From the NCBI GenBank assembly GCA_948146395.1, contig OX411549.1:37780693-37844692 (forward strand): a stretch of DNA of 64,000 bases, in the 5' to 3' direction. Under the pieces are notes generated by a model, which ran no database searches, was not told the origin of the DNA, and worked only from the letters and a program-made list of their open reading frames with translations. A program made the translations under genes and the position numbers. Source of the DNA: Fragum whitleyi. Its lineage: Eukaryota; Mollusca; Bivalvia; Cardiida; Cardiidae. Positions 22,951-34,400 of the stretch are shown here, piece by piece. Within the stretch, counting starts at the first letter, position 1; each line of letters starts with the position of its first letter.

Positions 22951-24216
22951 GCAAAACATCGTTATCAGTCGTATATCCGATAGCTACATGTGACCGTCAC
23001 ATTTCGGTTTTGACGGGGTTAATTTTTGAAAGTTGACCTCGATAAACGATCCTGTCGTTGTCAAATGATCTTATCAGATTTTTAATTTTCAATGTTTGAA
23101 TAAATATTTAACAGACCTGGGTGTATTTGAAATTTTATTGGGGGATGGGGGTGTGAGCGAGATAGATGACCTTGATCTCATCATATGACTTCGATCAGGG
23201 AATTTGATGATGCTTATTGACAAGATCAATTATCATTCCATATGTGAGTATTCTATTTCTACAGACTTGAAGATTTTTTGAAAACACTAGATTTTTGCGT
23301 GATTTATGTAACGCTGGCCTTGATATATGACCTTAATCTTTTCATATGATTTGACCTTGGGATTCATTGACGCAAAACAAAGTGATACCCTAAATGTTGA
23401 GGAATTCAACTCCAAAATCGATTAATTTAAGAAGGATTGAATATCATTGATTTTGTACATAAAATTGGCAAGAGAAAAAGAATCTTGAGTGATTTTTTCC
23501 TTTGCGTCAAAACTAGGTGACCTAGAATTTTGCATTTTTTCTCAAAAATTAGCACGGTGACCATACCTTTTTTATATCAATATCACACGAACATATAATT
23601 ATCTACAAAATATAGAAAAAATAAAATTTTCTATCTCAGAGTTTTTGAGAAATTTGATCAAAAGTAATAAATTTTGAAAATAATCACGTTCATTTTCGAT
23701 AAACCAGTTTTTTACGCATTGGGAAAAAATACGTTAAAAATCATTATTTTTCCTTTCAATCGACAATTGTGTGTTAAATTCAGTGCAAATAACTTCCTAT
23801 TTATGAAATTAAAATAAAATTGATGTGAGTTGTTTGATTAGATTTGATTGCGTTATGGTTTTATGCCATTACCAAGAATGAAAATTGGCAAAAAAATCGG
23901 ACAAAAATTTACTCGATACCTATGACATTCTTTGACGTTTTACGAAAAATCTGATTCGGTGACCCCCTTTTTTCTTTCCATTTTTGTAATCGGCATACTT
24001 TAATCTACAAAATATGAAAAAAAAAAAAAAATTCTATCTCAGAAAATTAATTCTAGCAATCGTCCTTAACATTTCATAGCAATTCTCTGTAAGCACTTAC
24101 ACTTTTAAATAGGGGGTGTGGCACGCTATGTCTCAAATTTTGATAAAATTTAAACATGAGGCTAGGGCTGACCAAAAAGTAAAAATAAGATAAAAAAAAT
24201 CTTGCTTTCACTTCTG

Positions 24217-25571
24217 GTTGCCATGGAAACAGACATTAAAGATTGAAAAAGTCCCTTTTTGCGAGTTTTACAGGCAAAAATATCAGTTATGCAGCACAAA
24301 CTAAAATAAAAACGTACAAGATATAATTACCCAATCATCGTTCTCTCAAATGAAGTAATAATATTTTTAGGCATATGTTGTTTACTTATGTTTCCATGGC
24401 AACAATACACATACCCTACTAAAACATTGATTTTTGCATTTTTTCCAAATGTAATGACAAAATACAGACATTGTTTTCCGTTTAACAAGGAAATGCCACA
24501 TAAACTTTCAAATAAAAATATTTTTTTTGTTCGTTGCTATGGCAACGTGAATTCATATCCCTTTAATGAAGGCAACTTCAGAACATCTTTAGAATCCTCA
24601 AATGACTAGATTATAGAACTCAAATTCAATGTTATGATAATTTATAAAAAATTCTCAAATAGACCTTTAAGGACATATAAGATTTTTTTCAAAAACTTGC
24701 GGGAAATAACCTGTTGCTATGGGAACAATTATGTTATAATTCACAAAAGCCCATTTTTAGTCCTTGGATACGGGTATCCATCACTAAGCAATCGGAATAT
24801 TTCTTCATCATAAAAAAGGTTCAAACTTTCCTCTAACTTATATATCAAAATAGTTGTGTTAATCGGTCTCATTTTTTAGGAAAAAGGCTGCAAAATCACC
24901 CCCAAAATGCTTTATTTTGGGTTGTATCGACAAATTACCATGGCAACTATTGCAATTTTTATTCTTTTTTTTTTGTATTTTGATAGAGGCTAATTTGATT
25001 TCTTTTCTTATCACATGTTAACTTTCAGGGACTTAAAATAACTGATTTAAGAAAATAATTAAAATGGTTGCCATGGTAACAAAAAGGCCAAATGATTTTT
25101 TTGCGGTTTTTGAAAGAGCGCTTTTTGTTAGATATGTTCCAATAATCATCATCGGTTTATCATGCTGCAACAATTAAAAAAAACAACTCCAAAGTAACAA
25201 AAGCAGCCAAGTTATGAGCTATAGTTACCATTGTCATGTGCACAACAACAAAATTAATTTGTATCTTAGTTGCTCCTTTTATATAATAAATTCCATATAC
25301 ATATCAAAAGTCAGTCATAAGTGAAGAAAAACTGTAATTATGAACAACATTTTGAAATCAATTTATCAAAATTAGCCATATTTGTTGTCATGGTAACCAA
25401 CCTTTTTGACACTAACTGACACAACAAAAAATCTTGTTCAAAATTTTCGGGCCTAGATTATCCAACACATACAAAATCAACCATCATCTTCATGTAAAGA
25501 CAAAATAATATAGCTTCAAAAAAGCTTAATATTGCAAAATTCCGTGCTTTGAAGGTCGTTTACATGGTAAC
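24217..25571. repeat. Array of GTTGCCATGGTAAC (X-box-like) palindromes
   Basis: Eight good 14-mers matching GTTnCCATGGnAAC or a close variant start at 24217, 24390, 24533, 24713, 24934, 25067, 25384 and 25558, with a weaker one near 25223. Spacing is 133-221 bp, mean about 165. Sequence between them is much less alike. The consensus equals the RFX X-box (family knowledge). Could be a very old tandem repeat in which only this block stayed conserved. Confidence 0.6.
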
Positions 25572-25739
25572 CAGATGATCTAAAAACATTTTTTGGATAA
25601 TTTCTCCTCCTATCACTAGTCCCTTCTAGTTTGTGAAATTTCATCAAAATCGGAGACCATGTGTGCCAAAATAGTTTACGTCGTTACAGAGAATGGGTAT
25701 TAATTGACAAAATCATGAATACTCCTCATCCACCAAACT

Positions 25740-26270
25740 GGGCTGTTACTTTCTCCGCCCGTTGTTCAAAACGGATTTTCCCGACGAATAGTAGTACGGA
25801 TTAACTCACTTATGTACGAATTTGGCCGGTATTAGCTACTTGACTTTATTGTCGCATTTCTTAACACAAAGTATATCTTTAAGATTTTATAAGGAGTATT
25901 CGCTAGAAGAAATATAGCATATTTAGGAAAGAACGCTATTATGATCGTCGTTAAAGAGATGTACTCAGAATAAATGCAATTATCCAAACCCGTTCGAAAA
26001 TACCCGGACCGACTCTAAGATACATGTATTCTGTTTTGTACCACATTTAAACTTCAAAAGGAGTCCAAGGGCGCTCAGCCCAAAAGTTTATTAAAATATA
26101 TTTAAATTGAGAATTTGGAACATTCTTATTGTAAAATTTTGTTCGGCAAAACTCATTGAAACGAACAATCTTTAATTTGTGCTGGTTTTTACAAGACGAA
26201 ATTAATTTTCATCATGTTTCTAGGGTTGTCCAGACCCCGCCCCCTGCTAAATCAGCATATGATGAATCAA
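25740..26270. other. Intergenic, no gene seen
   Basis: Unique-looking sequence with no supported exon, lying between the X-box array and the 0.4-kb repeat. Confidence 0.4.
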
Positions 26271-26669
26271 TAGGGAACCCTCGGCGATTCTACGGAATAG
26301 ACCTCGGGAATGATACGGGCGCAGCCGTGAAAGCGCGTTATTTCGCACGTGGGTTTATATGACGTCACAAACATAAACGATCCCGCTAAAGATGACGTTG
26401 CATAAAACAAAATCAACGAAAGAAGAATTTTAGGCATATCATAATTTGATAACAAAACGCGGTGTGTTACTGCGTTTTGTCATCAAATTATTATATGCCC
26501 AAAAGATCTCGAAAGACGATCGGAAAGAATTAACAAAATGTGATTTTCTTTATGCATATGGACCTGGGTACTTCCAGGAGCCGAATTACCTAAAAATGAC
26601 CCAAAATTACTACACTTACGTCCGAGGTACTTTTCAAGTTACGGAAAAGTCCGAGCGATGTTCCGAATG
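26271..26669 (+). mobile_element. 0.4-kb repeat with central hairpin, copy 1
   Basis: GGGAACCCTCGGCGATTCTA through an internal hairpin (ATAATTTGAT...ACTGCGTTTTGTCATCAAATTA) to CGGAAAAGTCCGAGCGATGT. A second direct copy is at 30137-30541. Confidence 0.75.
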
Positions 26670-27499
26670 ATGATGAATGCGATCAACGGTACGCCCCACC
26701 GAGAAATCATGGATTAAATGAAACGCTGAGTAGTATATGGGTCAGTTTATGTGTAAATAAGCCACACCAAACTTAAATGACCAAATTTCTGAATCAAATT
26801 TACAAGCAACGCAATGACTTCAAGTGTTTATATAACGTCAATAGGGTGAAATGAGTGAAAGTAGGGCAATAGTTTAGCATTATTATGGTTATCAAGTGAT
26901 AATCTACCGTTATTTCTCAATATTCTACTGGAAAGCAGTAAAGAATTGAGAATTGTCGTACCGGGTTCTCACCTTTTTTTTTATCTGTACACATGTTCAC
27001 TAATCTCTGTTTAAATAATCGTATCAATATTTTGCACAATGGTTGAAGGGTTTGAAAGATCGAAAATCCTATGTGACTCCGTTTCGGATAGCATTTATTC
27101 TTGGAAAAGTACATAGAAAAGTACTAGTTTTTATATAAAAAGTTGTATTATTCATTTATAAACACAAGAATTTATGACAAGAATTAAATTTTAGTACATA
27201 TCTAACAACATCGTGTACAAAACATGATAACATTATACAATACGATTCCTGTACATTGAGTCCCTATGATGTATCATTTAGGGATATAGACAAATGGGAA
27301 AGAATGGGAAAAGGGTTAATTCGCATGTGTAAACATCAATACTGTCATATTTTGTGATATTCTAATATACATATAAAACTGTATTAAGAGTATTTAAACT
27401 CCCCATACTTTTTTAAAACAGCACCGTTCAAATAACTATGTAAGATAAGATTTGTCTTTTTATCATTTAATTTTTCCATAAATAAAAACACTCCTTAAA
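26670..27499. other. Intergenic, no gene seen
   Basis: AT-rich; nothing recognised before the SINE at 27500. Confidence 0.4.
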
Positions 27500-27785
27500 T
27501 AATGATTGATTGATTGAATGGAGTTTTACGCCGCTTTAAACATTTTTTCGGTAATGTCGTGGCGGCTGAAGCACCTTACAGTGGATTCCTGGTATTTTCT
27601 CAGCAGTACTACCATCACATCCTTTCCTAGCCTCCACCTGCTATCACACATAGGTCTACGATTATCAACCCGTTGGTGAGAGACAAATAGACGGATAGAA
27701 TAAGTGCCGCCGTCGGGGATCGGACCCGGAACCTCTAGATTGAGAGTCCGACACGCTACCAACTGCGCTATGACGGCAGCCATAA
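27500..27785 (-). mobile_element. Full-length tRNA-derived SINE
   Basis: Minus-strand element: tRNA-like head with TAGCGCAGTTGGTAGCG and GGGTCCGATCCC (about 27785-27705), body GTAGACCTATGTG...CAGCCGCCACGACATT, and 3' tail of ATTCAATCAATCAATC. Related pieces at 14115-14290 and 35340-35490. The general layout matches bivalve V-type SINEs. Confidence 0.75.
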
Positions 27786-28392
27786 AAATAATGAACAATA
27801 TCACCTTATTCGATGTCCAATTCTCCGCACCTGTGAGAATGAAAAGGTACGAAGCAGTCGAATAGGGATTGAATTTTGGCAAATATTCAATTAAAGTTAT
27901 GCTCATGATAAATTTATAAAACAGTGCTCTTTTGATAGTGACCGTTTATCCCATGTTTCTAGTAAACGCTTATTATGAATAAACACGGGTATAACGAAAT
28001 GCTAAAGCGTGTGTACGCCATAAAACATTAAACTAATAAGCCGAGATAAAATAGATATACCCCCAAAGATGATAAATGAGTCAAGTTAATAGCCCCTATT
28101 TTAACATTTTGTAAGCACTTGCTGCATTTTTCATACGAATTATTAAATGAAAATGAACATTGACATGGTGCAAGGACATTAGCAGTGTGTAAGTGCGATG
28201 TGGACCAAAATTAATTAAACAGTAGAATGAATGATTATATATGAGAAAACATACGAGTATTTCAATATAGAGCTCTATTCATTTGATGACATCGATACCT
28301 GAAATGAATTAGTAAGACGATTCTTAACACTTTTATAAAATAGTGAAATAATCAAATACTATCGTGTGGTACAAAAACTGTCACAGGCCAAT

Positions 28393-28620
28393 CAACCCTT
28401 TGCTGTTTAATCCCTGCTTTTTACGTGCCTGTGATTTCATGATTGAGAAAACATTGTGAAAAAAGAAGAAATTGCTTCTGACAAGCAATTTTTTCTTTTT
28501 CCACACTATTTTCTACCCTACTGAATGGTTATTTTTTAAATTTAATCCACTTTAAATTTTCGTCTGCAAAACCTCTGAATTTGGACAGGTACAAAATTTT
28601 GTAAAACAGGAAAGTGTTAA
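28393..28620 (+). mobile_element. TTAACCCTTTGC-type MITE, copy 3
   Basis: Same length and internal hairpin as copy 1, same orientation; left end slightly degraded (TCAACCC in place of TTAACCC). Confidence 0.72.
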
Positions 28621-29426
28621 ACAAAAACATATAAACACCGTCGATAAACAAAGTTAAATCGTCAGTGGATTACAAAAATCATCACGGTAGCTTTTGTACA
28701 TTCAGATGTGAATAAAGTCAGATTAAGCTATGTACAGTCCTCCGAGTCTACATTTTTTTTGATGAATACAGTAGCGGGTCCAGGATTTCTATAATAGGGG
28801 TTCGAACATACAAGAAGAGGGGGGGGTCGTTTTCTTAGGATTACTCAATTAAACTCTTATCCTGCTGTATTTAAATTTTGTTTTAACAAGTTTCCTTTTC
28901 GGACATAAAAACGACACTGGCTGCCTCATAAAGTTATCAACAAAAATAAAAAAATGCAGACAGTGTATGCTAAGATCAGACTGTGCAGCTGATATTTGTC
29001 TACGCTGTCTATCAATTTTAGGTTTGATTTGTAATTCTTCATGAAAATGGAATGATTGGGCTTCAGAGAGAGTTCAAACCCCATCTGCATACACCACTGG
29101 AATATTCTAAAACTGTAAATTATCTTGTAGCAAGCTCACGATAAAATGTTATGTTCCAATGACATTCCCCAAGCCTTTGAATGGTTTTATTTTGTCTTTT
29201 TCACACAATGGCATATAGTCTTTCGTTTTAGCTTTCATCCCTTTTGTAATGCAAGTTCATTCCAACTGATCTGTTTGGTGTATCTATCAAATAAATAATG
29301 GCACTTCATCAGTGTATGGATTGCTGTCGTTGAGTCATAGAAGTTTATTTTCTAATTTCGATGCTTCAACTCTTTATTGACTGAAAAGAAAGCAAACTTG
29401 CGAACAAAAGTATTATAAACTGACAC

Positions 29427-30000
29427 AAGAGGCCCAAGAGGGCCTGTATCGCTCCACTGACACCTTATTCTCGGCGTATATATGGCTCATTAAAATGAAA
29501 TTGTTTTAAAATGTTTCAAGTTTATGTGTACTAATTCGCCCCTGTGAAAATAGGCCCCTTCATGCAACTCCAAGTTAAAACAAGGGTAAATCAATGAATA
29601 TATATTCTTACTTTGCGAGATGTTTTTTTTTTCAAGATTTTAAAATGAAATAAAAGCTAAGCCCTTTCGCACTCACTTTTTGAGCGCCGTCCTGTCACGC
29701 CTATGCTTGAATATCAATAAAATTTTGGTGAACAGCTAAAGAAGAGGTTACCTGAGGAACATTCATAGCAAGTATATTGCAATCGCTCCATTGGTCTTGG
29801 AAGAGAAGAATTTATAGACTTTTAAATCGAATTAAGCCACGCCCATATTTAGAGTTCAATCAAAATTTATTGAACGACTTAAAAAGATGCTTACCAAAAA
29901 GACATTTCTGTCAATATTTGTTAAAATCCACCAGGTTTAGGAGGAGATGACCAAAGAAAAAGTTTAAACACCCACGCAGAAAGCTACAGAAGGTAGCAAA
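29427..30000 (+). repeat. Degraded member of the CACGCCCATATTTGGGG family
   Basis: Starts ACAAGAGGCCCAAGAGGGCC, contains GCCACGCCCATATTTAG and the GGAGGAGATGA-like block. More diverged than the copies near the window ends. Confidence 0.55.
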
Positions 30001-30136
30001 TGTGATAATTCAGATTTGGAAAATGAGAAATATCCATCTAGTAAAAAGCAAGGCGCTGATAACATTCGCAGTGACTACTCAGCAGATCCATGTCTTGCTT
30101 TTCGCAAAAGGCACATTGTTATAAGCTCAGCTCAAT

Positions 30137-30541
30137 CGGGAACCCTCGGCGATTCTACGGAATAGACCTCGGGAATAATACGGGCGCAGCCATGAAAGCG
30201 CGTCAATTTTCACGTGGGTTTTTATGACGTCACAAACATCAACGATCCCGCTAAGGATGACGTTGCATAAAACAAAATCAACGTAAGATTAAAAGAGGGC
30301 AAATTATTATTTAATGACAAAACGCAGTGTATTACTGCGTTTTGTCATCAAATTATGATATACCCAAAAGGTCTCTATAGACATTCGGAAAGAATTAACA
30401 AAATGTCATTTTCTTCAAGCGTATTAAATGACCGAAGTACCACCAGAAGCCGAATTACCTATAATATGACCCAAAATTACTAAACTTACGTCCGAGGTAC
30501 TTTTCAGTTTACGGAAAAGTCCGAGCGATGTTCCGAATGAA
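30137..30541 (+). mobile_element. 0.4-kb repeat with central hairpin, copy 2
   Basis: Full-length match to 26271-26669 in the same orientation, 3.9 kb away, including the hairpin and the TTCCGAATGA end. Confidence 0.75.
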
Positions 30542-30703
30542 GCTCAGCTGTTTTCGAAGAAATTCCGAGGTATTGTGATCACCTTTACGGCGTTCGCGTT
30601 GGCATGACAAAATTTAACTTTGGTCAAATGTCTGTTGTTATTGAAAATATCTTCATGAAACTTGGCGTGTTTTTGCGCCAACACAAGAGCTATCCAGGCT
30701 GTC

Positions 30704-30720
30704 GGGGGGGGGGGGGGGGG
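30704..30720. repeat. Poly(G) run
   Basis: About 17 consecutive G after GGCTGTC; possible G-quadruplex. Confidence 0.8.
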
Positions 30721-31003
30721 TAATTTAATGACTGGACCGAAAAACGGACATTTTAAAGTAAATGCACAAGTCTTGCAAAGAATTAAAACTGATATAAAAT
30801 ATAAAATGCCAAAATTCTAAACAAGTTCATCGAGTATAACGTACTGTATGACTATAACACGTCTTATAAGTACAAATGTCTATATCCAGCTTCTAAATTT
30901 GTTCTGATGAAAAATGTGGGTTTTTTTTATCATTTATGCATAAAAAATGATTATTCACAGATCGCACCTGCAAAATCGGAGGCCAAATGACAGAGCTAGC
31001 GGT

Positions 31004-31104
<101 letters not shown>

Positions 31105-31105
31105 T

Positions 31106-31346
31106 GCATACTTAGTGTATTGTAAGGAAAAATATCGAACGAGGTTGGGAGAATTGATAATTGTCGAGGCTCTGCCACGACAATAATCATTCCCAGAACC
31201 GAGTAAGAGTTTTTTCATACAATACACTAAGTTCGCATTATATTTGTTTTTTAATTTTGTAAGCCTTGTTTTGAAAATCTTAAAATATCTATGTGATATC
31301 ATAAAACAAAAATCACTTTTGGTGTTGTCACACGGATATTTGTATA
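31106..31346 (+). mobile_element. CTTAGTGTATT element, copy 1 (3' flank of TEP)
   Basis: Inner hairpin CTTAGTGTATTGTA...TACAATACACTAAG with GAGGTTGGGAGAATTGA, then a 3' part with ATGTGATATCATAAAA and CACGGATATTTGTATA. It ends about 40 bp beyond the TEP stop and so probably lies in its 3' UTR. Second copy at 53770-54064. Confidence 0.7.
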
Positions 31347-31383
31347 TTTAAAAAATAAAGAATTACATCGATACCTTTTCTGT

Positions 31384-31454
31384 CTACTGTGTAAAGTCAC
31401 AGAATGAACATTCTTTGCCGCATATATCGCACACCTCTGAATTACGAACTGCTT
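31384..31454 (-). CDS. TEP exon 35: Cys-rich C-terminus and stop
   Basis: Residues 1504-1526 and TAG (31386-31384). Sequence [19 protein letters not shown] then DFTQ: four Cys in two CxxC-type pairs and no hydrophobic tail, so no GPI anchor. Acceptor TACCAG fits phase 1. I could not find an unambiguous AATAAA close downstream. Confidence 0.88.
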
Positions 31455-34400
31455 CTGGTACATAAAATGTAGTAACTTGATTTGCTGAAATGATATCAGT
31501 AATCGATGGTTTGATCTAATTCTTTTACCTTGACGGGCCAGACTTGGTCCAGGCAGAATTTGTCGAGTTTACATTCTAATCGATTCAAGAGGAAGTTTTC
31601 GTGAAACGCGTGTATAATCCATGATTATTGTCCAGTCAGGGTAGAGCCTAAGAACTTGGGTCGTTGCATTTAAGGTTAAGGTAATTTTAATATTAATTAA
31701 TTTTGATAGATAATCGATTATTAAAACTTGAAACGGTATATCGTCGGTGGGTTAACAAAAGATCGTAACTACAGCTTTAAAAAAGCTTAAGTTACGGAGG
31801 TATGGTCTTACCCAATGGTAAAATGCGTTCACTTTTACCAAGCCTATTAACCCTTTTGGTTTAAGGATACAGTGTTTACACGTGGTTTTGCTACTTCATA
31901 CATCCAAACGGATAAACGCGCTCAACATAGTCAACACTTTTAGCTCTTTAACTAACAATAAAAAGAAGTAGGAAACAATGTTTTGAAAAAGTATACTTTA
32001 TGCCAAAAATTCTAAAACTATTTCTGTTCTTCACATCGATTAGGTTCTGTTACTCCAATTGTACTTGATATTTATTCCCCCTCCCTTTTTTATAAAAAAA
32101 ACTATTTCCTATTAAAAATAAAATTGTTTAAAATATAATTGACAAGTGAAATTAAAAGAATGTCTCTTAAACTTACTAGGTTCGTAATAATCATACACTT
32201 TCACAGGTACGGGTTGTGCTCCGGCCACTAAATCTGTTCTCTGCATCTCTATACTATAGCATTGTTCCGTTTTACCAACCTAATAAACCAAACAAGTTAA
32301 GACATTTCAAGATGTTTTTATAGTCATTTTGTATATTTTGCCGTTAGTAAACGTTTTGGATATATGAGAGGGTAAATTTCGAAGAGATTATGTTGCCAAA
32401 CCAATAGTATTATATTAATGCGTAATTTTGATTTTGTTTGATGACTAAACCATTTTTTCCCAACTTGATGGTTTTGTTCTTTAAATGTTTTGGTTTTTTT
32501 TCAAATGACAAAACATTTTATTTTTATCTTTAATTGTAGGATTTCATAAATCTTGACAAATTTTCAGGATAAAAATAGAGTGTATCTGATCAATTAAATA
32601 TTTTTCTCATTTTTTTTCCAAGCAGTATTTGGTCAGTAACCATCTATATGTGTTATTGGTTCTTTTTGTAAGAAAATAATGTTAATTCTAGTGATAGTTT
32701 CATAAGCTTCGTTAGTCCTTACACAAAACTTGGATTGGCGACCCAAATTTCGTAAATACAGCTTTTGTCAAACTGTATTTACGACATTTTGATCGCCTGT
32801 CGACGATAATTTGATTACAGTTAACGACATCGCGAAATTGACAAGCTAAATTATTTTGGAACATTTTTTGAATGATATTGAATGAGTGCGATGAGTGGGC
32901 TTTGAGCGCAATTAAAGGGAGGTAATTCAACATTGCTAATTTTATTCAGAATGAACAAAATTATCGATAATTATTAACTCCCTTTAAGGAAATATGCATA
33001 CAATTTCTATAAATATCTTCCTATCTCTACAAGAACCAATCAAACGCTTATAATTGCGATCAAGTCAGTGAAATCGCGATTTTTCTCTAGCTATATAATT
33101 TTTATTGTACTTGTTGATCTTATCTTTGCAGTGATTTTGGAACGTTTTTGAATTGTTTGAATGAGTGTTTGGAATGAATGAATGGAGCGCTGACTGAGCG
33201 ATTTCAAATGGTTTTGATCTAGATGAATGTCAATTTAGCGATGCAACTAATCGAGTTATCGAATCGTTTACGACATACCTCGTCTAGATAGAGAATTATT
33301 TTTCTATTGCCCTCCTCAACCCGTTTCAAATCTTTACCCATAGACACACTTTGTCTGTCTGCTGTAAAGCCAGACGGTGTCCCGATCTCCAGGACCGCCA
33401 TGCCACTGGTACCGTTCTTCAGCCATCTGTAAACAACAGATGAAATTATAGTCTTCATAATCAAGATCCTTTTTTACATTATCAGCCGAAAGATAGCAAA
33501 TAGCTGTTCTGAACTCAATGACATTTCTGAAGAAAGTTTTAGGGTCCCGTTTACAAATAATAATAATGATAATATTAAAATTATTGGAAATGGCACGCAC
33601 CGGCTCGTTTGTTACTGTTCTCATTTGTTACAGTTCGAATTCAAACTTTAAAACCCTCAACCTTACCGTGTACACACTTCCACTTGGAATTCATTGACCG
33701 ACTCTTTTGGAAGAGAAACCTTCACATCAAAACTAGGCGTCATGTCGTCTTGTAGAATATTATAGAAAACTGCTACCTATAAAAAGATAAGAATTGATGC
33801 GTTTTATGCTGGATACATGTGTAACTATTAGCCCGATTGAATATAAAAAACTCGAATTAAACCCCGTGATAAGCAAGGGCGTGACAGCCATTACGCACAT
33901 TTCGCAAGTGCGTAATAGACATACTTCCCCTTTCGAAAAATGCTGTTAATGAATGATCATAACATCGTTACTACAGCTTATCTAAGCTGTAGTAACGAAG
34001 TTTTGATTATTCACCAACGCTCAAAACATAAAAAAAGGGAGCGGGCGTAGGACATTCATCTTTTGTCACACTCCACATATCGCCTCTTTCCTATATATTC
34101 TATGTTGGTGGCCTTCTGAGTGCGTATGGATTTCGAAACTCTAGTTACGCCTATGTTTAGCCTGCCTTCAAGGTAGAAACGTTTGCTAGCGTTTAGAATT
34201 GTATCCCTCCTTGGCAGATGCTGAGCGCAGGTGCAAAGAAGGGTAAAAGTTATATACGCTTGTAAACGTTTTAGAACTAATCTTTTGTTTTGCAATTAAG
34301 CTTCATGTTGGATTTTTTTTAACTCGAAGATAACACGAAACAGGATCGAATGACTTAAAGAGGCAATCGGTTCCAACAACATGTATACAGTTTGGTGTAC

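Larger units (their letters stand above)
19980..24069. mobile_element. 4.1-kb TTAA-ended fold-back element
   Basis: Ends TTAAGGACGATTGCTAGAAT and its exact complement. Arms of about 1.08 kb (19980-21063 and 22967-24069) pair over their whole length with scattered mismatches. The 1.9-kb centre holds a second, spacerless palindrome (22361-22950) and a small hairpin (21068-21116). No open frame of note, so non-autonomous. TTAA borders suggest piggyBac-like mobilisation (inference). Confidence 0.85.
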
